From positions 1,612,001 to 1,676,000 of the forward strand of contig NZ_CP059676.1 in NCBI RefSeq assembly GCF_014069875.1: 64,000 bases of DNA, given 5' to 3'. Below the pieces are notes generated by a model, which saw only the letters and a program-made list of their open reading frames with translations, was not told the DNA's origin and searched no databases. Below, piece after piece: positions 1 through 8,707 of the stretch (the first letter of the stretch is position 1; the number at the start of each line of letters is the position of its first letter). The position numbers and the translations under genes are program-made. The stretch comes from Flaviflexus equikiangi. Lineage in GTDB: Bacteria > Actinomycetota > Actinomycetes > Actinomycetales > Actinomycetaceae.

Positions 1-1003
1 TCCCGCCGGTGAGTTCGTTGACAAGTGGCGCGAGTCCGACGGGAACGTCGGTCTCACGAGTGTCCCCCTGGTGGGTGTCGTGGCTTTCGCTCGGGAGGCC
101 GAGTGTCAGCAGTCCCGCAACCCCCATGACCGGGTGTGCCTTGAGTTCGAGAGTTGACACCTGTGCGTCCCGCAGAGTCGGGAAGCGCGTTCCTTCCCTC
201 AGGTCGCTCAGGAGTGCCTGTTCGCGCTCGTAGATCCTGGTCGACAGCGGGTCGCTGGCGGCAGCTTCTGGCAGTAGGCCGTTGAGGATGAGATGGGAGG
301 TGGGTATCCCGATCTCGTTGAGTTCGCGGGCGCTCCGCTCGGCTTCCCCGATTGAGCTGTCCTGTCCGCGTGCGACGAGCACCATCGTTGTCGACTGTGT
401 GTCGGACAGTGCGTCGACAGCGTCCGCATACGTCTGCTTGTGCTTGTCGAGTCCAGACATGGGTCCGAGGCAGGAGGCGTCACCCGCACCGTTGTCGATG
501 AAAGTCGACCAGTCGCCGGGCAGCGAGAGGAGGCGCAGGGTGTGGCCGGTCGGTGCGGTGTCGAAGATGATCCGGTCGTAGTTGTCCTGGTGTTCGGGTG
601 ATGTCAAGAAGTCGGTGAATCTGTTGAAGCTGGCCACCTCGACTGTGCATGATCCGCTCAGCGATTCCTCCGTCGTTGCGAGGACCTCGGGCGGGAGGAG
701 TCCGCGGACGGGACCGAGAATGGATTCGCGGTAGGCCTCGGCTTCGGCCTCCGGGTCGATTTCGATCGCGTCGAGAACGATGGCGTCATTCGCAGGGATG
801 AGGTCTCCGAGCGCCGTGATCGCGCCACCGATCTCGCGTCCGAAGACCTGGCCGATATTGGAGGCGGGATCGGTGGAGATGAGGAGGACTCGTTGCCCTG
901 CCTGCGCGTATTGCGCGGCGAGTGAGCAGGCGACGGTGGTCTTGCCGACCCCTCCCTTGCCGGTGAAGAAGAGGTGCTTTCCTGTCAGGGTGGGAAGTGG
1001 CAT
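1..1003 (-). CDS. arsA: ArsA arsenite-efflux ATPase (3' end cut by window)
   Basis: Soluble ATPase that takes arsenite from ArsD and energises an arsenite efflux pump. The reading frame is open from ATG at 1003 to the window edge, so the C-terminus is missing; it encodes about 334 residues here. The N-terminus carries the deviant Walker A motif GKGGVGKTT of the ArsA/GET3 family (residues 15-23), followed by STDPAS (switch I) and, further on, IIFDTAPTGHT (switch II/A-loop), all diagnostic of ArsA. The start overlaps the arsD stop by one base (TGATG), so the two are translationally coupled. No efflux pump (ArsB/Acr3) is visible; it probably lies beyond the left edge. Confidence 0.93.
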   Translation of the reverse strand, partial: MPLPTLTGKHLFFTGKGGVGKTTVACSLAAQYAQAGQRVLLISTDPASNIGQVFGREIGGAITALGDLIPANDAIVLDAIEIDPEAEAEAYRESILGPVRGLLPPEVLATTEESLSGSCTVEVASFNRFTDFLTSPEHQDNYDRIIFDTAPTGHTLRLLSLPGDWSTFIDNGAGDASCLGPMSGLDKHKQTYADAVDALSDTQSTTMVLVARGQDSSIGEAERSARELNEIGIPTSHLILNGLLPEAAASDPLSTRIYEREQALLSDLREGTRFPTLRDAQVSTLELKAHPVMGVAGLLTLGLPSESHDTHQGDTRETDVPVGLAPLVNELTGG

Positions 1004-1365
1004 CAGCAGCAGCCGCCCTGGTCGCCGCAGCACGATGATGCCATGGGCAGAGTCTGCTTCGCTTCCACGCCGGCAAAGGTCCTCAGAGCGGCGATGTCGG
1101 GATAGGAGCCGGACATCGCGATGACATCGTCGACGACGATCGCGGGGAGGGCGTCCGCTCCGGAGATCTCGAGGAATCTGCGCACTGCTTCCGACTGTGC
1201 GAAGTCGAGCGGATCGGTTGCCAGGTTATGGCGCGTGACCTCGATGCCCTCGGTCTTCGCCTGGTGGAGCACCGCTGAGAAGTCGACCAGGTTCTGGTCG
1301 ACATCGGCCCCGCAGACACCGGAGGAACAGCATAGTGCCGGGTCGTACACGTGGATGGATCGCAT
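1003..1365 (-). CDS. arsD: ArsD arsenite metallochaperone
   Basis: Metallochaperone that binds As(III)/Sb(III) and hands it to ArsA; also a weak repressor in some systems. 120 residues from ATG 1365, preceded by GAGGAG five bases upstream; a TTG one codon earlier is too close to that site. With this start the cysteines fall at 12, 13, 18 (metal-transfer triad), 112, 113, 119 and 120, exactly the E. coli ArsD positions. It is the first gene of the leftward ars operon, coupled to arsA, and diverges from the arsR-arsC fusion across a 92-base promoter region. Confidence 0.95.
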   Translation of the reverse strand: MRSIHVYDPALCCSSGVCGADVDQNLVDFSAVLHQAKTEGIEVTRHNLATDPLDFAQSEAVRRFLEISGADALPAIVVDDVIAMSGSYPDIAALRTFAGVEAKQTLPMASSCCGDQGGCC

Positions 1366-1457
1366 CAAGACTCCTCAGTCATATCGATAAATGTCGTTAC
1401 GTCTTAAGTGAAACAGTCGTATCGACATGTGTCAATGCGTTCTCTATGATCTGTCCT
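1366..1457. promoter_or_regulatory. Divergent ars promoter with two candidate ArsR boxes
   Basis: For the rightward gene there is a good promoter: TCGACA (1422-1427), 17-base spacer, TATGAT (1445-1450), seven bases before ATG 1458, implying a leaderless mRNA. Two similar 15-mers, TATCGATAAATGTCG (1382-1396) and TATCGACATGTGTCA (1420-1434), match at 11 of 15 positions in the same orientation, each containing a partial dyad. One overlaps the -35 of the fusion gene; the other lies just upstream of the arsD ribosome site. They are candidate operators for the encoded ArsR domain (inference). Confidence 0.6.
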
Positions 1458-2213
1458 ATGACGTGTGAACCGGGAGCCAGCTGCTCCATCCCCGCCGTGG
1501 CCGACGACGCCGCCGTGAAGCCCCTTGCCGACGTCTTCAAGGCTCTCGGAGATACGACAAGGTTGCAGCTCGCTCTGTTCGTCCACCGCTCCGCACCATC
1601 CCCCGTGTGCGCCTGTTCGTTCCCCGAAGCCTTCGGGATCGGACAGTCCACCGTGTCTCACCACCTCACGAAGCTCGTCACGGCCGGGGTGCTGACCCGC
1701 GTGAAGAAGGGCAAGTGGAGCTACTATTCGGTGGCCGACACGTTCGACAAGACTCTGCTCGACCTCGCGAATGCGATGGTGGGACACGACCATGAGGAGC
1801 AGACGGTGTCTGACCAGCCGATCACCATCCTGTTCGCGTGCCGCAAGAATGCTGGCCGCTCACAGATCGCAGCCGCGATCGCGCAGTCTCTCGCGCCGGA
1901 GAATGTCACGATCCTCTCGGCCGGCACCGAGCCGGCGGACGAGGCACATCCTGAGGCGGTCGCGGTCCTGGCGGAGATCGGTCTCGCCCCGACGTCTGCC
2001 CCATCGAAGCTCGATCCCGCGGAGGTCAAGGCCGCGGATTGGGTGGTGACCATGGGATGCGGGGAGAGTTGCCCGATCTTCCCCGGGACACGCTACGAGG
2101 ACTGGCCGATCGACGATCCCGCAGACCAGCCCATCGAGATCGTGCGCACCATCCGCGACGAGATCAAAACGCGCATCGAGGATCTCCTCTCGCGGGCACG
2201 GTCGTCCGTTTGA
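1458..2213 (+). CDS. ArsR-ArsC fusion: arsenic repressor joined to arsenate reductase
   Basis: 251 residues. Residues 15-110 are an ArsR/SmtB winged helix with a VCAC pair (C51, C53) in the position of the As(III)-sensing ELCVCDL helix and a recognition helix around QSTVSHHLTKL. Residues 120-251 are a low-molecular-weight phosphatase-like arsenate reductase with the CX5R loop C128-R134 followed by Ser, plus MGCGESCPIFPG and WPIDDP typical of the actinobacterial mycothiol/mycoredoxin-linked ArsC. One protein thus senses arsenite and reduces arsenate. ATG 1458 is preferred because a TATGAT box ends seven bases upstream and no ribosome site is present; upstream in-frame codons are probably untranslated. 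ArsR-ArsC fusions are known in actinobacteria. Confidence 0.93.
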   Translation: MTCEPGASCSIPAVADDAAVKPLADVFKALGDTTRLQLALFVHRSAPSPVCACSFPEAFGIGQSTVSHHLTKLVTAGVLTRVKKGKWSYYSVADTFDKTLLDLANAMVGHDHEEQTVSDQPITILFACRKNAGRSQIAAAIAQSLAPENVTILSAGTEPADEAHPEAVAVLAEIGLAPTSAPSKLDPAEVKAADWVVTMGCGESCPIFPGTRYEDWPIDDPADQPIEIVRTIRDEIKTRIEDLLSRARSSV

Positions 2214-2219
2214 CAGCAG

Positions 2220-2243
2220 TTGCCCCCGCCGTGGCGGGGGCAA
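2220..2243. terminator. Hairpin terminator after the ArsR-ArsC fusion gene
   Basis: Perfect 10-bp inverted repeat (2220-2229 with 2234-2243, loop CGTG) seven bases after the stop of the fusion gene and just before the end of the oppositely oriented gene. No strong T-run, so it could act in both directions. Confidence 0.7.
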
Positions 2244-2247
2244 CATG

Positions 2248-2475
2248 TCACTGGCGGGAGTTCTCCGGGACGAAGAACTCCCCGAGTGAAACATCATTGA
2301 TTGAATCCTCGAGGCTGCCGAGTTCCTTGTTGCGGAGCGCAGCATAGGATTCCTGGACGAAACCACGAGTCTCCTCCCACGTCTGGGAGGCATCGGGATC
2401 ACGCCGCACGAGCATAGCGACGGCGACGATAAGACCTACGAGGCCGAGAGCAGCGATAATCATTCCAAAAGTCAC
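2248..2475 (-). CDS. Small single-pass membrane protein, function unknown
   Basis: About 75 residues from GTG 2475 (71 from ATG 2463). The first 25 residues form one hydrophobic helix (MIIAALGLVGLIVAVAMLV) followed by RRD, suggesting a single-pass membrane protein with an acidic cytoplasmic tail that ends GEFFVPENSRQ. No catalytic or binding motif is visible and I do not recognise a family. It lies downstream of smc on the same strand (72-base gap) and converges on the ars fusion gene. The longer frame running upstream to 2535 lacks support. Confidence 0.6.
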   Translation of the reverse strand: MTFGMIIAALGLVGLIVAVAMLVRRDPDASQTWEETRGFVQESYAALRNKELGSLEDSINDVSLGEFFVPENSRQ

Positions 2476-2547
2476 GCTTTCAGTATGACCGGCTAAAACA
2501 AGCAAGGCGACCGCTGACACGCCTTCGTGACACAACTGTCACCAACC

Positions 2548-5500
2548 CTACCTGCGCATCTGAGCCAACCGCTGCGAGATGACAGTCGACACGCCCTGCT
2601 CTCTCATCGCCACACCATAGATAGTGTCCGCGATCTCCATGGTCCGCTTCTGGTGGGTGATGACGATGAGCTGGGATGAATCCTGAAGCTCCTTGAACAT
2701 TGTCAGCATCCGGCCCAGATTCGTATCGTCAAGGGCAGCCTCGACTTCGTCGAGGACATAGAACGGCGATGGTCTGGCCTTGAAGATGGCGACGAGGAAC
2801 GCGAGCGCGGTCAGGGACCGTTCCCCTCCCGACAGGAGGGAGAGCCGCTTGACGCGCTTCCCTGGCGGACGCGCCTCGATCTCGATGCCAGCCGTCAACG
2901 GGTCGTCCCCGGTGAGGACGAGCCTGCCGTCACCACCGGGGAACAGGGTCGTGAAGACATGGACAAACGCTTCCTGAACGTCGGCGTAGGCGGTCGAGAG
3001 GACCGATTCGACCCGCTCATCGATATCGGCGACGATCTGGATGAGATCCACTTTCGACTTGCGCAAGTCCTCCAACTGGTCCGACAGGTAAGTATGGCGC
3101 TCCTCAAGAGCCGCGTGTTCCTCGAGGGCGAGCGGGTTGATCTTGCCGAGCCGGGCAAGCTTCTTCTGCGCCTGGGCGAGCCGGGTCTCCTGCTCGGCAC
3201 GCACGTATGCACTCTCGCCCTCCTCGGTCGGCACGGGCACGTGAGGCCCGTACTCGTTGAGGAGTTCCTCCCCATCCATGCTGAGTTCGTGACGGGCGCG
3301 CTCTTCGAGCTGGTCGAGGATGATGCGCTGCTCGGCCTTGGCGATATCTCGCCTGTTCGTCGCATCATCGACCTCTGAGACCTGCTCCGACACGTCGTCG
3401 AGGCGGCGCCGAGCGGCGATGAGTGCCACGTCGCGGTCGGCCCGGCCCCGCTCCGCCTCCTGACGCAGACGCGCAGCCGTGTCACGGGCACTCTCCACAC
3501 GCGCCAACGCGTCGGAAGCAAGACGCGCCACCTGCTGGGCGATATGGGCGTGGTGTGCGCGCCGCCGGGCACGGCGCTCCTCCTCCACGCGGCGCGCTTC
3601 TTCGCTCCGAGCATGCCGCTCCAGGGACTCGGCCTTGCCGGAGATCACGGAGACCCGTTCCTGGGCGATACGCAGGGCAAGGCGGGCTTCCGTCTCCTCC
3701 GACCGCGCGGCCACCGTTTCTGCGTGGCGGGCGGACTTGGCCTCGTGCGCGGCCGACAGTCGGTCCTCCAACTCGGTCGGATCGGTATCCTGGGCGCGCT
3801 GGTCGGCTTCGAGGACGGCGACTTCGTCGCGGCGTTGGCTGAGCTCGGACGATATCTTGTCCAACCGGGCCGTGTTCCGTGCCACCTCGGCTCGCGCCGC
3901 GCTCAGAGACTGTCGGAGCACGCCGAGTTCCGCGGTCGCGGCAGCGAGCTGAGAGTCACGCGCATGGAGCTCTGCACTGGCCGCAGCATAACGTCCCTCA
4001 ATGTCATCGAGACGATCCTGCGCGGTCCGGACCGACACACCCGCCCTCTCGAGATCACGAGCGGCCCGTTCCGCCTCGATCGTCGCCGCGCGGGCGGCAG
4101 CCTGGCGGGCAAGAATCGATGCTTCAGCCTTCGCACCGCCGCTCGCGGCATCGGGTCCGATCGAGTCGCCGTCGCGCGTGACGACGCGCGGGGCTCCCGC
4201 CGCGACGAGACGACCCGCCAGCGTCAGATCGGTTGCGAGCACGGTCCCCGCCAGCACAGCATCGAGGCCGTCCCAGCCGGTCACGACATCGGCAGCCAGC
4301 ACTGCGTCGCCGCCCGCGGCCACCGCATCCACCGCTGCCCTGGCACGTTCCTGTTTCGACTCGGAGCGCTCGCGCTGCGCGGAGAGCGCGAGAACAACCC
4401 GGCCGCTGTCGCTGTCACGAACGTGGCGGATGGCGGAGATGGCGGAGTCGACGTCCTCCGCTGTCAGTGCCTTCGCGAGGTCGCCGAGCGCAGCCTCGGA
4501 GGCAGCCTCCCAGCCGCTTTCCACCTCGAGGGATTCACGCAGCCAGCCCGTGATACCCGGAACGTTCTCAAGAACCCCCGCCGCACCATCCTCGGGTTCG
4601 AGCGAGAGGGTCAGCGTCTCTGCACGGGTGTGGGAGATATCCCGTCGACCTCGGGCTTCAGACAGATCATCGTGTGCCTTCGCGAGGGCCGCCTTCGCGG
4701 CCGCCAACTCTTCGGAGAGGAGCTCATGAGACCGGGACAGGTCATCATTGCCACCATCGTGGGCAACAATAGCCTCCTCCGCGGCAGCAACCTTTGCCTG
4801 GGCGTCGCTCTCCCTCTCCATCGCAGCCCCTCGTGCCGATTCGACGCGCTCCGCCTCCTCCACGAGCGACTGGACGCGCGAGGTGGCTGTCACGATCCGT
4901 CCCGACAGTCTCGCCGCGTCCTCGCGCCGATCCGCGATCGCACGGGACAGTGCCGAGATCTCCCGGTCGAGTTCCCGCTCCTTCGCCTCCGCAGCTTCAC
5001 GTCGTTCGATTGCCCCCTGGAGGGCCCGCTCGGCCTTCTCCCGTGCGTGGACGAGATCCGTCTCTTCGGCTCGTACAGTCGCGGCCCGTGCACGGAGCTC
5101 GTCGGGCGAGTCGCGCCGTTGAACGTCGGGTTGGACGGAGAGCGAGCGTGCACGCTCCCCCGCGAGGGACACGAGGGACGAGAACCGTTCCGCCTGGGTC
5201 GATAGCCGCTGCCATGATTCCGTGAGGTCGGCGATGACAGGATTGGCTCGCGCCCGTTCCTCCTCGAGGAGGGCAACCTCGTCCCGCACCGCGTTGCGAG
5301 CGGTGATGAGCTCGGCGCGGCGTGCTCGCAGCCGAGATTCGTCTTCCGCCGCGGCACTGAGCCTGGCCTGGACCTGGGCGATATCGTCGGCAAGGAGCCT
5401 TGCCTGAGCATCGCGCACATCGGCCTGGATGATTTGTGCGCTGCGAGCCGCCTGCGCCTGGCGCGCGAGAGGGCCCAGCTGGCGTCTCAGTTCCGCCGTC

Positions 5501-6081
5501 AGATCGGAGAGCCGGTTGAGATTTCCTGCCATGGAGTCGAGCTTGCGGAGAGCCTTCTCCTTGCGCCGGCGATGCTTGAGAACACCCGCGGCCTCTTCGA
5601 TGAAGGAGCGGCGCTCCTCGGGGGTGGCCTGCAGGACAGCATCGAGCCTGCCCTGCCCCACGATGACGTGCATCTCCTTCCCCATCCCCGTATCGGACAG
5701 GAGCTCTTGGATATCGAGGAGACGGACGGGAGAGCCATTGATGGCGTACTCGGATCCACCGGAGCGGAAGAGCGTCCGGGAGATCGTCACTTCCGTGTAG
5801 GAGATCGGCAGGGCACCATCGGAATTGTCGATCGTCAGGGACACCTCGGCGCGGCCGAGCGCGGGACGAGAGGCGGTACCCGCGAAGATCACATCCGCCA
5901 TCGACCCGCCGCGCAGAGTCTTCGCGCCCTGCTCCCCCATGACCCAGGAGAGGGCGTCGACAACATTGGACTTACCGGAGCCGTTGGGGCCGACGACGCA
6001 GTTGATGCCGGGCTCGAACGTCAACGTCGTCGCGGTCGCAAAAGACTTGAAACCGCGAAGAGTGAGCTGTTTGAGATGCAC
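2548..6081 (-). CDS. smc: SMC chromosome segregation ATPase
   Basis: Condensin core subunit that with ScpA/ScpB compacts and segregates the chromosome. 1177 residues, normal for the family. Walker A GPNGSGKS is at residues 31-38 after the typical MHLKQLTLRGFKSF start; long coiled coils flank a hinge near the middle (Gly/Ala-rich stretch with ALGDLAKAL and GRVVLAL); the C-terminal head has signature LSGGERSLTAL and Walker B FYVLDEVEAALDD. The GTG start at 6081 gives the conserved N-terminus; upstream sequence is not conserved. A TATCCT box lies six bases before the GTG, so translation is probably leaderless. Confidence 0.97.
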   Translation of the reverse strand: MHLKQLTLRGFKSFATATTLTFEPGINCVVGPNGSGKSNVVDALSWVMGEQGAKTLRGGSMADVIFAGTASRPALGRAEVSLTIDNSDGALPISYTEVTISRTLFRSGGSEYAINGSPVRLLDIQELLSDTGMGKEMHVIVGQGRLDAVLQATPEERRSFIEEAAGVLKHRRRKEKALRKLDSMAGNLNRLSDLTAELRRQLGPLARQAQAARSAQIIQADVRDAQARLLADDIAQVQARLSAAAEDESRLRARRAELITARNAVRDEVALLEEERARANPVIADLTESWQRLSTQAERFSSLVSLAGERARSLSVQPDVQRRDSPDELRARAATVRAEETDLVHAREKAERALQGAIERREAAEAKERELDREISALSRAIADRREDAARLSGRIVTATSRVQSLVEEAERVESARGAAMERESDAQAKVAAAEEAIVAHDGGNDDLSRSHELLSEELAAAKAALAKAHDDLSEARGRRDISHTRAETLTLSLEPEDGAAGVLENVPGITGWLRESLEVESGWEAASEAALGDLAKALTAEDVDSAISAIRHVRDSDSGRVVLALSAQRERSESKQERARAAVDAVAAGGDAVLAADVVTGWDGLDAVLAGTVLATDLTLAGRLVAAGAPRVVTRDGDSIGPDAASGGAKAEASILARQAAARAATIEAERAARDLERAGVSVRTAQDRLDDIEGRYAAASAELHARDSQLAAATAELGVLRQSLSAARAEVARNTARLDKISSELSQRRDEVAVLEADQRAQDTDPTELEDRLSAAHEAKSARHAETVAARSEETEARLALRIAQERVSVISGKAESLERHARSEEARRVEEERRARRRAHHAHIAQQVARLASDALARVESARDTAARLRQEAERGRADRDVALIAARRRLDDVSEQVSEVDDATNRRDIAKAEQRIILDQLEERARHELSMDGEELLNEYGPHVPVPTEEGESAYVRAEQETRLAQAQKKLARLGKINPLALEEHAALEERHTYLSDQLEDLRKSKVDLIQIVADIDERVESVLSTAYADVQEAFVHVFTTLFPGGDGRLVLTGDDPLTAGIEIEARPPGKRVKRLSLLSGGERSLTALAFLVAIFKARPSPFYVLDEVEAALDDTNLGRMLTMFKELQDSSQLIVITHQKRTMEIADTIYGVAMREQGVSTVISQRLAQMRR

Positions 6082-6087
6082 GGGTTC

Positions 6088-6093
6088 AGGATA
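6088..6093 (-). promoter_or_regulatory. Candidate -10 box of smc (leaderless)
   Basis: TATCCT on the minus strand ends six bases before the smc GTG at 6081; no ribosome site fits, so the transcript may begin at the start codon. No convincing -35 is seen. Confidence 0.45.
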
Positions 6094-6164
6094 TGCCAGA
6101 ACGAGCCCGGAACAGGGCAAGGGGAGGAGGAACGGGTTCCCCGCACCTCACTCCCCTTGATCGC

Positions 6165-6854
6165 CTAGTCCAGGCCGGCGTTGATGGCGTCCGCGATACG
6201 GTCGACTCCGCTCCAGCACTTCGCATCATGCGTCGACACGATGACGGTCGTGCCCTTCGTGATGCCGAGAGCCATGATCGACATGATCGAATCGGCAGGG
6301 GTGTCGTTGATGAGGATCTCACCATCGTATTCGCCCGCCAGGGCCGCGATCTGGGCCGCGGGACGAGCATGGAGGCCCGCCTCGTCGATGACGGTCGCTT
6401 CCCGCTTGAACATGCCGTTCGCGTCTTCGCTCCCCGACACGGGCTTGGGTTCCGTATCGAGCTTCTCGGCATAGACGACGGCAGCGGCAGCCGCCGCACC
6501 CGCCGCCTCCCACAGGTCGCTCCCCTGCTGGGCGGAGACTGCTGCCGCGATCGCGCCCTCCACGAAGGGAGCATCCTCGAAGACGACCTCACGGTCGTCC
6601 GCGGCCTCCAGGACGGCTTCCACCGTCATCGTGGCCGACCCGATATCCGTGAGGACGAGAACGGAAAGGCCGCGCGAGCGGAGCTCGCGAATAGCGGACT
6701 CGATCTTGTCGTAGGACGTGCCGATCCCGCCATCGTCCATGCCTCCCGCGGGAATGATCGACACATCTGCCGCCATCTGTCCTGCCAGCTCGGCAAGGCC
6801 CTGCGCGAGCCTGTCCGAGTGGGAGACGAGGACGAGGCCGACTGTGACGGTCAC
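6165..6854 (-). CDS. dhaM: DhaM, PTS phosphotransfer subunit of dihydroxyacetone kinase (EIIA-HPr)
   Basis: Passes phosphate from the PTS to ADP bound on DhaL. 229 residues: an EIIA-mannose-type domain (1-125) with the phospho-acceptor His12 in VLVSHSD, then a linker and an HPr domain (about 148-229) with His162 in AGLHARPAA and a DSIMSIM segment corresponding to the HPr Ser46 region. The truncated enzyme I domain found in E. coli DhaM is absent, so this HPr domain presumably takes phosphate directly from EI. GTG start overlaps the dhaL stop by four bases (GTGA). Last gene of dhaKLM. Confidence 0.94.
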   Translation of the reverse strand: MTVTVGLVLVSHSDRLAQGLAELAGQMAADVSIIPAGGMDDGGIGTSYDKIESAIRELRSRGLSVLVLTDIGSATMTVEAVLEAADDREVVFEDAPFVEGAIAAAVSAQQGSDLWEAAGAAAAAAVVYAEKLDTEPKPVSGSEDANGMFKREATVIDEAGLHARPAAQIAALAGEYDGEILINDTPADSIMSIMALGITKGTTVIVSTHDAKCWSGVDRIADAINAGLD

Positions 6855-7480
6855 TTCTCTGCCGCCTGAGCCGCCGCTTCCAGGAAGTAGGCGCTCGAGG
6901 TGGCACCCGGGTCACGGTGACCGATCGAACGCTCCCCCAGATAGGAGGCGCGTCCCTTCGTCGCCTTGAGGGGGCCCGTGGCCACCGCACCTGCCTGAGC
7001 GGCATCGGCCGCCGCTCGGAGGACCGCTTGGGGAGCCAGACCATCGGAGGCGGCCTTCTCGGCGGCACGGACGGCAGGGGCCCACGCATCGACCATCGTC
7101 TTCTCACCCTCATCGGCCTTGCCGCGGGCCTGAATCCCTGCGAGACCGGCTTCGAGCATGGCGACGATGTCGCGCGGGCCGAGGTTCTCCGCGGTCACCT
7201 CTTTCGAGGCGCGGAGGAAAGCGGTGCCGAGGAGGGGGCCGGAGGCTCCGCCCACGGTCGACATGAGGGTCGTGGCGACAAGCTTGAGAACGTCACCGGC
7301 GTTCGAGGGCTGAGCGTCTGCCAGCTTCGTCTTGACGGCAGAGAATCCACGATCCAGGTTCTCGCCGTGGTCGCCGTCCCCGATGGCGCGATCGAGCTCG
7401 ATGAGCTCGACCCGATGCTCGGAGGCCATCTCGATGCAGCCGTCGATCCAAGCGATAGCCCAGTCTTTGCCGAGAGTCAT
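6851..7480 (-). CDS. dhaL: DhaL, ADP-binding subunit of dihydroxyacetone kinase
   Basis: Holds ADP/ATP as a cofactor that transfers phosphate to dihydroxyacetone on DhaK. 209 residues. The AIGDGDHGENLDRGF motif supplies the Mg-ADP ligands; starting at ATG 7480 places the aspartates at 30, 35 and 37, the numbering of E. coli DhaL. A GTG two codons earlier overlaps the dhaK stop, but the purine-rich site AAAGGGA is eight bases from the ATG and only two from the GTG. Middle gene of the operon. Confidence 0.95.
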   Translation of the reverse strand: MTLGKDWAIAWIDGCIEMASEHRVELIELDRAIGDGDHGENLDRGFSAVKTKLADAQPSNAGDVLKLVATTLMSTVGGASGPLLGTAFLRASKEVTAENLGPRDIVAMLEAGLAGIQARGKADEGEKTMVDAWAPAVRAAEKAASDGLAPQAVLRAAADAAQAGAVATGPLKATKGRASYLGERSIGHRDPGATSSAYFLEAAAQAAEK

Positions 7481-7482
7481 AC

Positions 7483-8484
7483 TCACATTCCCTTTCGGTA
7501 GGCGACCGTGTTGGCGGGCGCGTCATACAGGTCGATCATCTCGTCGTCTGCCTTGAGGATCGTCACGGAGCATCCCTGCATCTCCAAGCTCGTGATGTAG
7601 GACCCGACGAGAGAACGGGTCACCTCCACGCCGAGCTCCTCGAGGCGCTTCACCACACGGGCGTAGACGATGTACAGCTCGGTGAGCGGCGTCCCTCCCA
7701 TGCCGTTGACGAAGACGATCGTCTTCTGGCCGGCCGCAAGATCGAGATCCTTGAGGATGGGATCGACCAGCTGATCGGTGATCTCATCGGCGGGAGCCAT
7801 GGGGATGCGATGACGGCCCGGCTCACCGTGGATGCCGATGCCGATCTCGACCTCATCCTCTGCCAGCTCGAAGGAGGGCTTGCCCGCGTGCGGGACAGTA
7901 CAGGCTGAGAGCGCAACGCCCATGGACCTGACGTTGTCGATGACGCGCTGAGCAACCTCCGTGACGCCCTCGAGATCGTCGCCGCGCTCCGCCGCGGCAC
8001 CCGCAATCTTCTCCACGAGCATCGTGCCCGCAACGCCTCGGCGTCCGGCCGTGTAGAGCGAGTCCTCGACGGCAACATCGTCGTTGACGATGACGGACGT
8101 GACCTTGATATCTTCAGCATCGGCAAGTTCGGCGGCGGTCTCGAAGTTGAGGACGTCACCCGTGTAGTTCTTGACGATGTGGAGCACTCCCGCACCGCGG
8201 TCGACGGCCTGCGTGGCTGCCAGGATCGGGTCCGGCGTGGGCGAGGTGAAGACCGCACCGGGAACGGCGGCGTCGAGCATGCCGTATCCGACGAAGCCGG
8301 CGTGGAGGGGTTCGTGGCCGGAGCCGCCGCCTGAGACGAGAGCGATCAGGCCGTCGCCCTTCTTCTCGGCCCGCTCAACAAACATGGGATCCTCGTGGAC
8401 CACAACATGGTCGGGGTGGGCAAGAGCAAAACCTCGAACAGATTCGAGAACAACGTTGTGCGGATCGTTGATGAGCTTCTTCAC
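7483..8484 (-). CDS. dhaK: DhaK, dihydroxyacetone-binding kinase subunit
   Basis: Binds dihydroxyacetone covalently as a hemiaminal and accepts phosphate from DhaL. 333 residues. His219 (in GIGIHGEPG) is the covalent ligand (E. coli His218); GSGHEP gives His57 and NYTGD gives Asp110, matching E. coli His56 and Asp109. Start GTG 8484 follows AAGGAG with five-base spacing and yields the conserved N-terminus [12 protein letters not shown]. First gene of dhaKLM, with a TATAGT box 40 bases upstream. Together the operon feeds dihydroxyacetone (e.g. from glycerol oxidation) into glycolysis as DHAP. Confidence 0.97.
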   Translation of the reverse strand: MKKLINDPHNVVLESVRGFALAHPDHVVVHEDPMFVERAEKKGDGLIALVSGGGSGHEPLHAGFVGYGMLDAAVPGAVFTSPTPDPILAATQAVDRGAGVLHIVKNYTGDVLNFETAAELADAEDIKVTSVIVNDDVAVEDSLYTAGRRGVAGTMLVEKIAGAAAERGDDLEGVTEVAQRVIDNVRSMGVALSACTVPHAGKPSFELAEDEVEIGIGIHGEPGRHRIPMAPADEITDQLVDPILKDLDLAAGQKTIVFVNGMGGTPLTELYIVYARVVKRLEELGVEVTRSLVGSYITSLEMQGCSVTILKADDEMIDLYDAPANTVAYRKGM

Positions 8485-8523
8485 TGGGACTCCTTCGGCC
8501 AGATCAATGGTGTTCAAGTCCAC

Positions 8524-8529
8524 ACTATA
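8524..8529 (-). promoter_or_regulatory. Candidate -10 box of dhaKLM
   Basis: TATAGT on the minus strand, 39 bases before the dhaK start. No TTGACA-like hexamer is found at 17 bases, which would fit a promoter needing an activator (inference). Confidence 0.45.
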
Positions 8530-8667
8530 CGCGTACGGGAGGGGCTCGGAGGCATGAATGTCTGCCCGTCAGTCCAGGGCTGAATCAGCTGGTCTATCCC
8601 CTGCGCGGAAGCGTCCAGACCGCCAGTGCACGTTCAGCCTGCCCGTGGCGAGAATCCCCGCGGACAT

Positions 8668-8699
8668 GGTTCTGTCCCCCTCGAGAGGGGGACAGAACC
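8668..8699. terminator. Hairpin terminator of the ndk operon
   Basis: Perfect 15-bp inverted repeat (8668-8682 with 8685-8699) separated by two bases, starting nine bases after the ndk stop. It closes the ileS-folC-DUF4233-ndk strand before the dha promoter region. Confidence 0.8.
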
Positions 8700-8707
8700 G
8701 TAGACGA

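Noticed and set aside
3544-5205. Long plus-strand open frame (553 codons) opposite smc
   Set aside because: Shadow of the high-GC smc gene; no family motifs, no ribosome site, and the minus strand encodes an unmistakable SMC protein.
8550-8570. Imperfect GGCA/TGCC dyad upstream of dhaK as an operator
   Set aside because: Only four bases per arm match; too weak to call.
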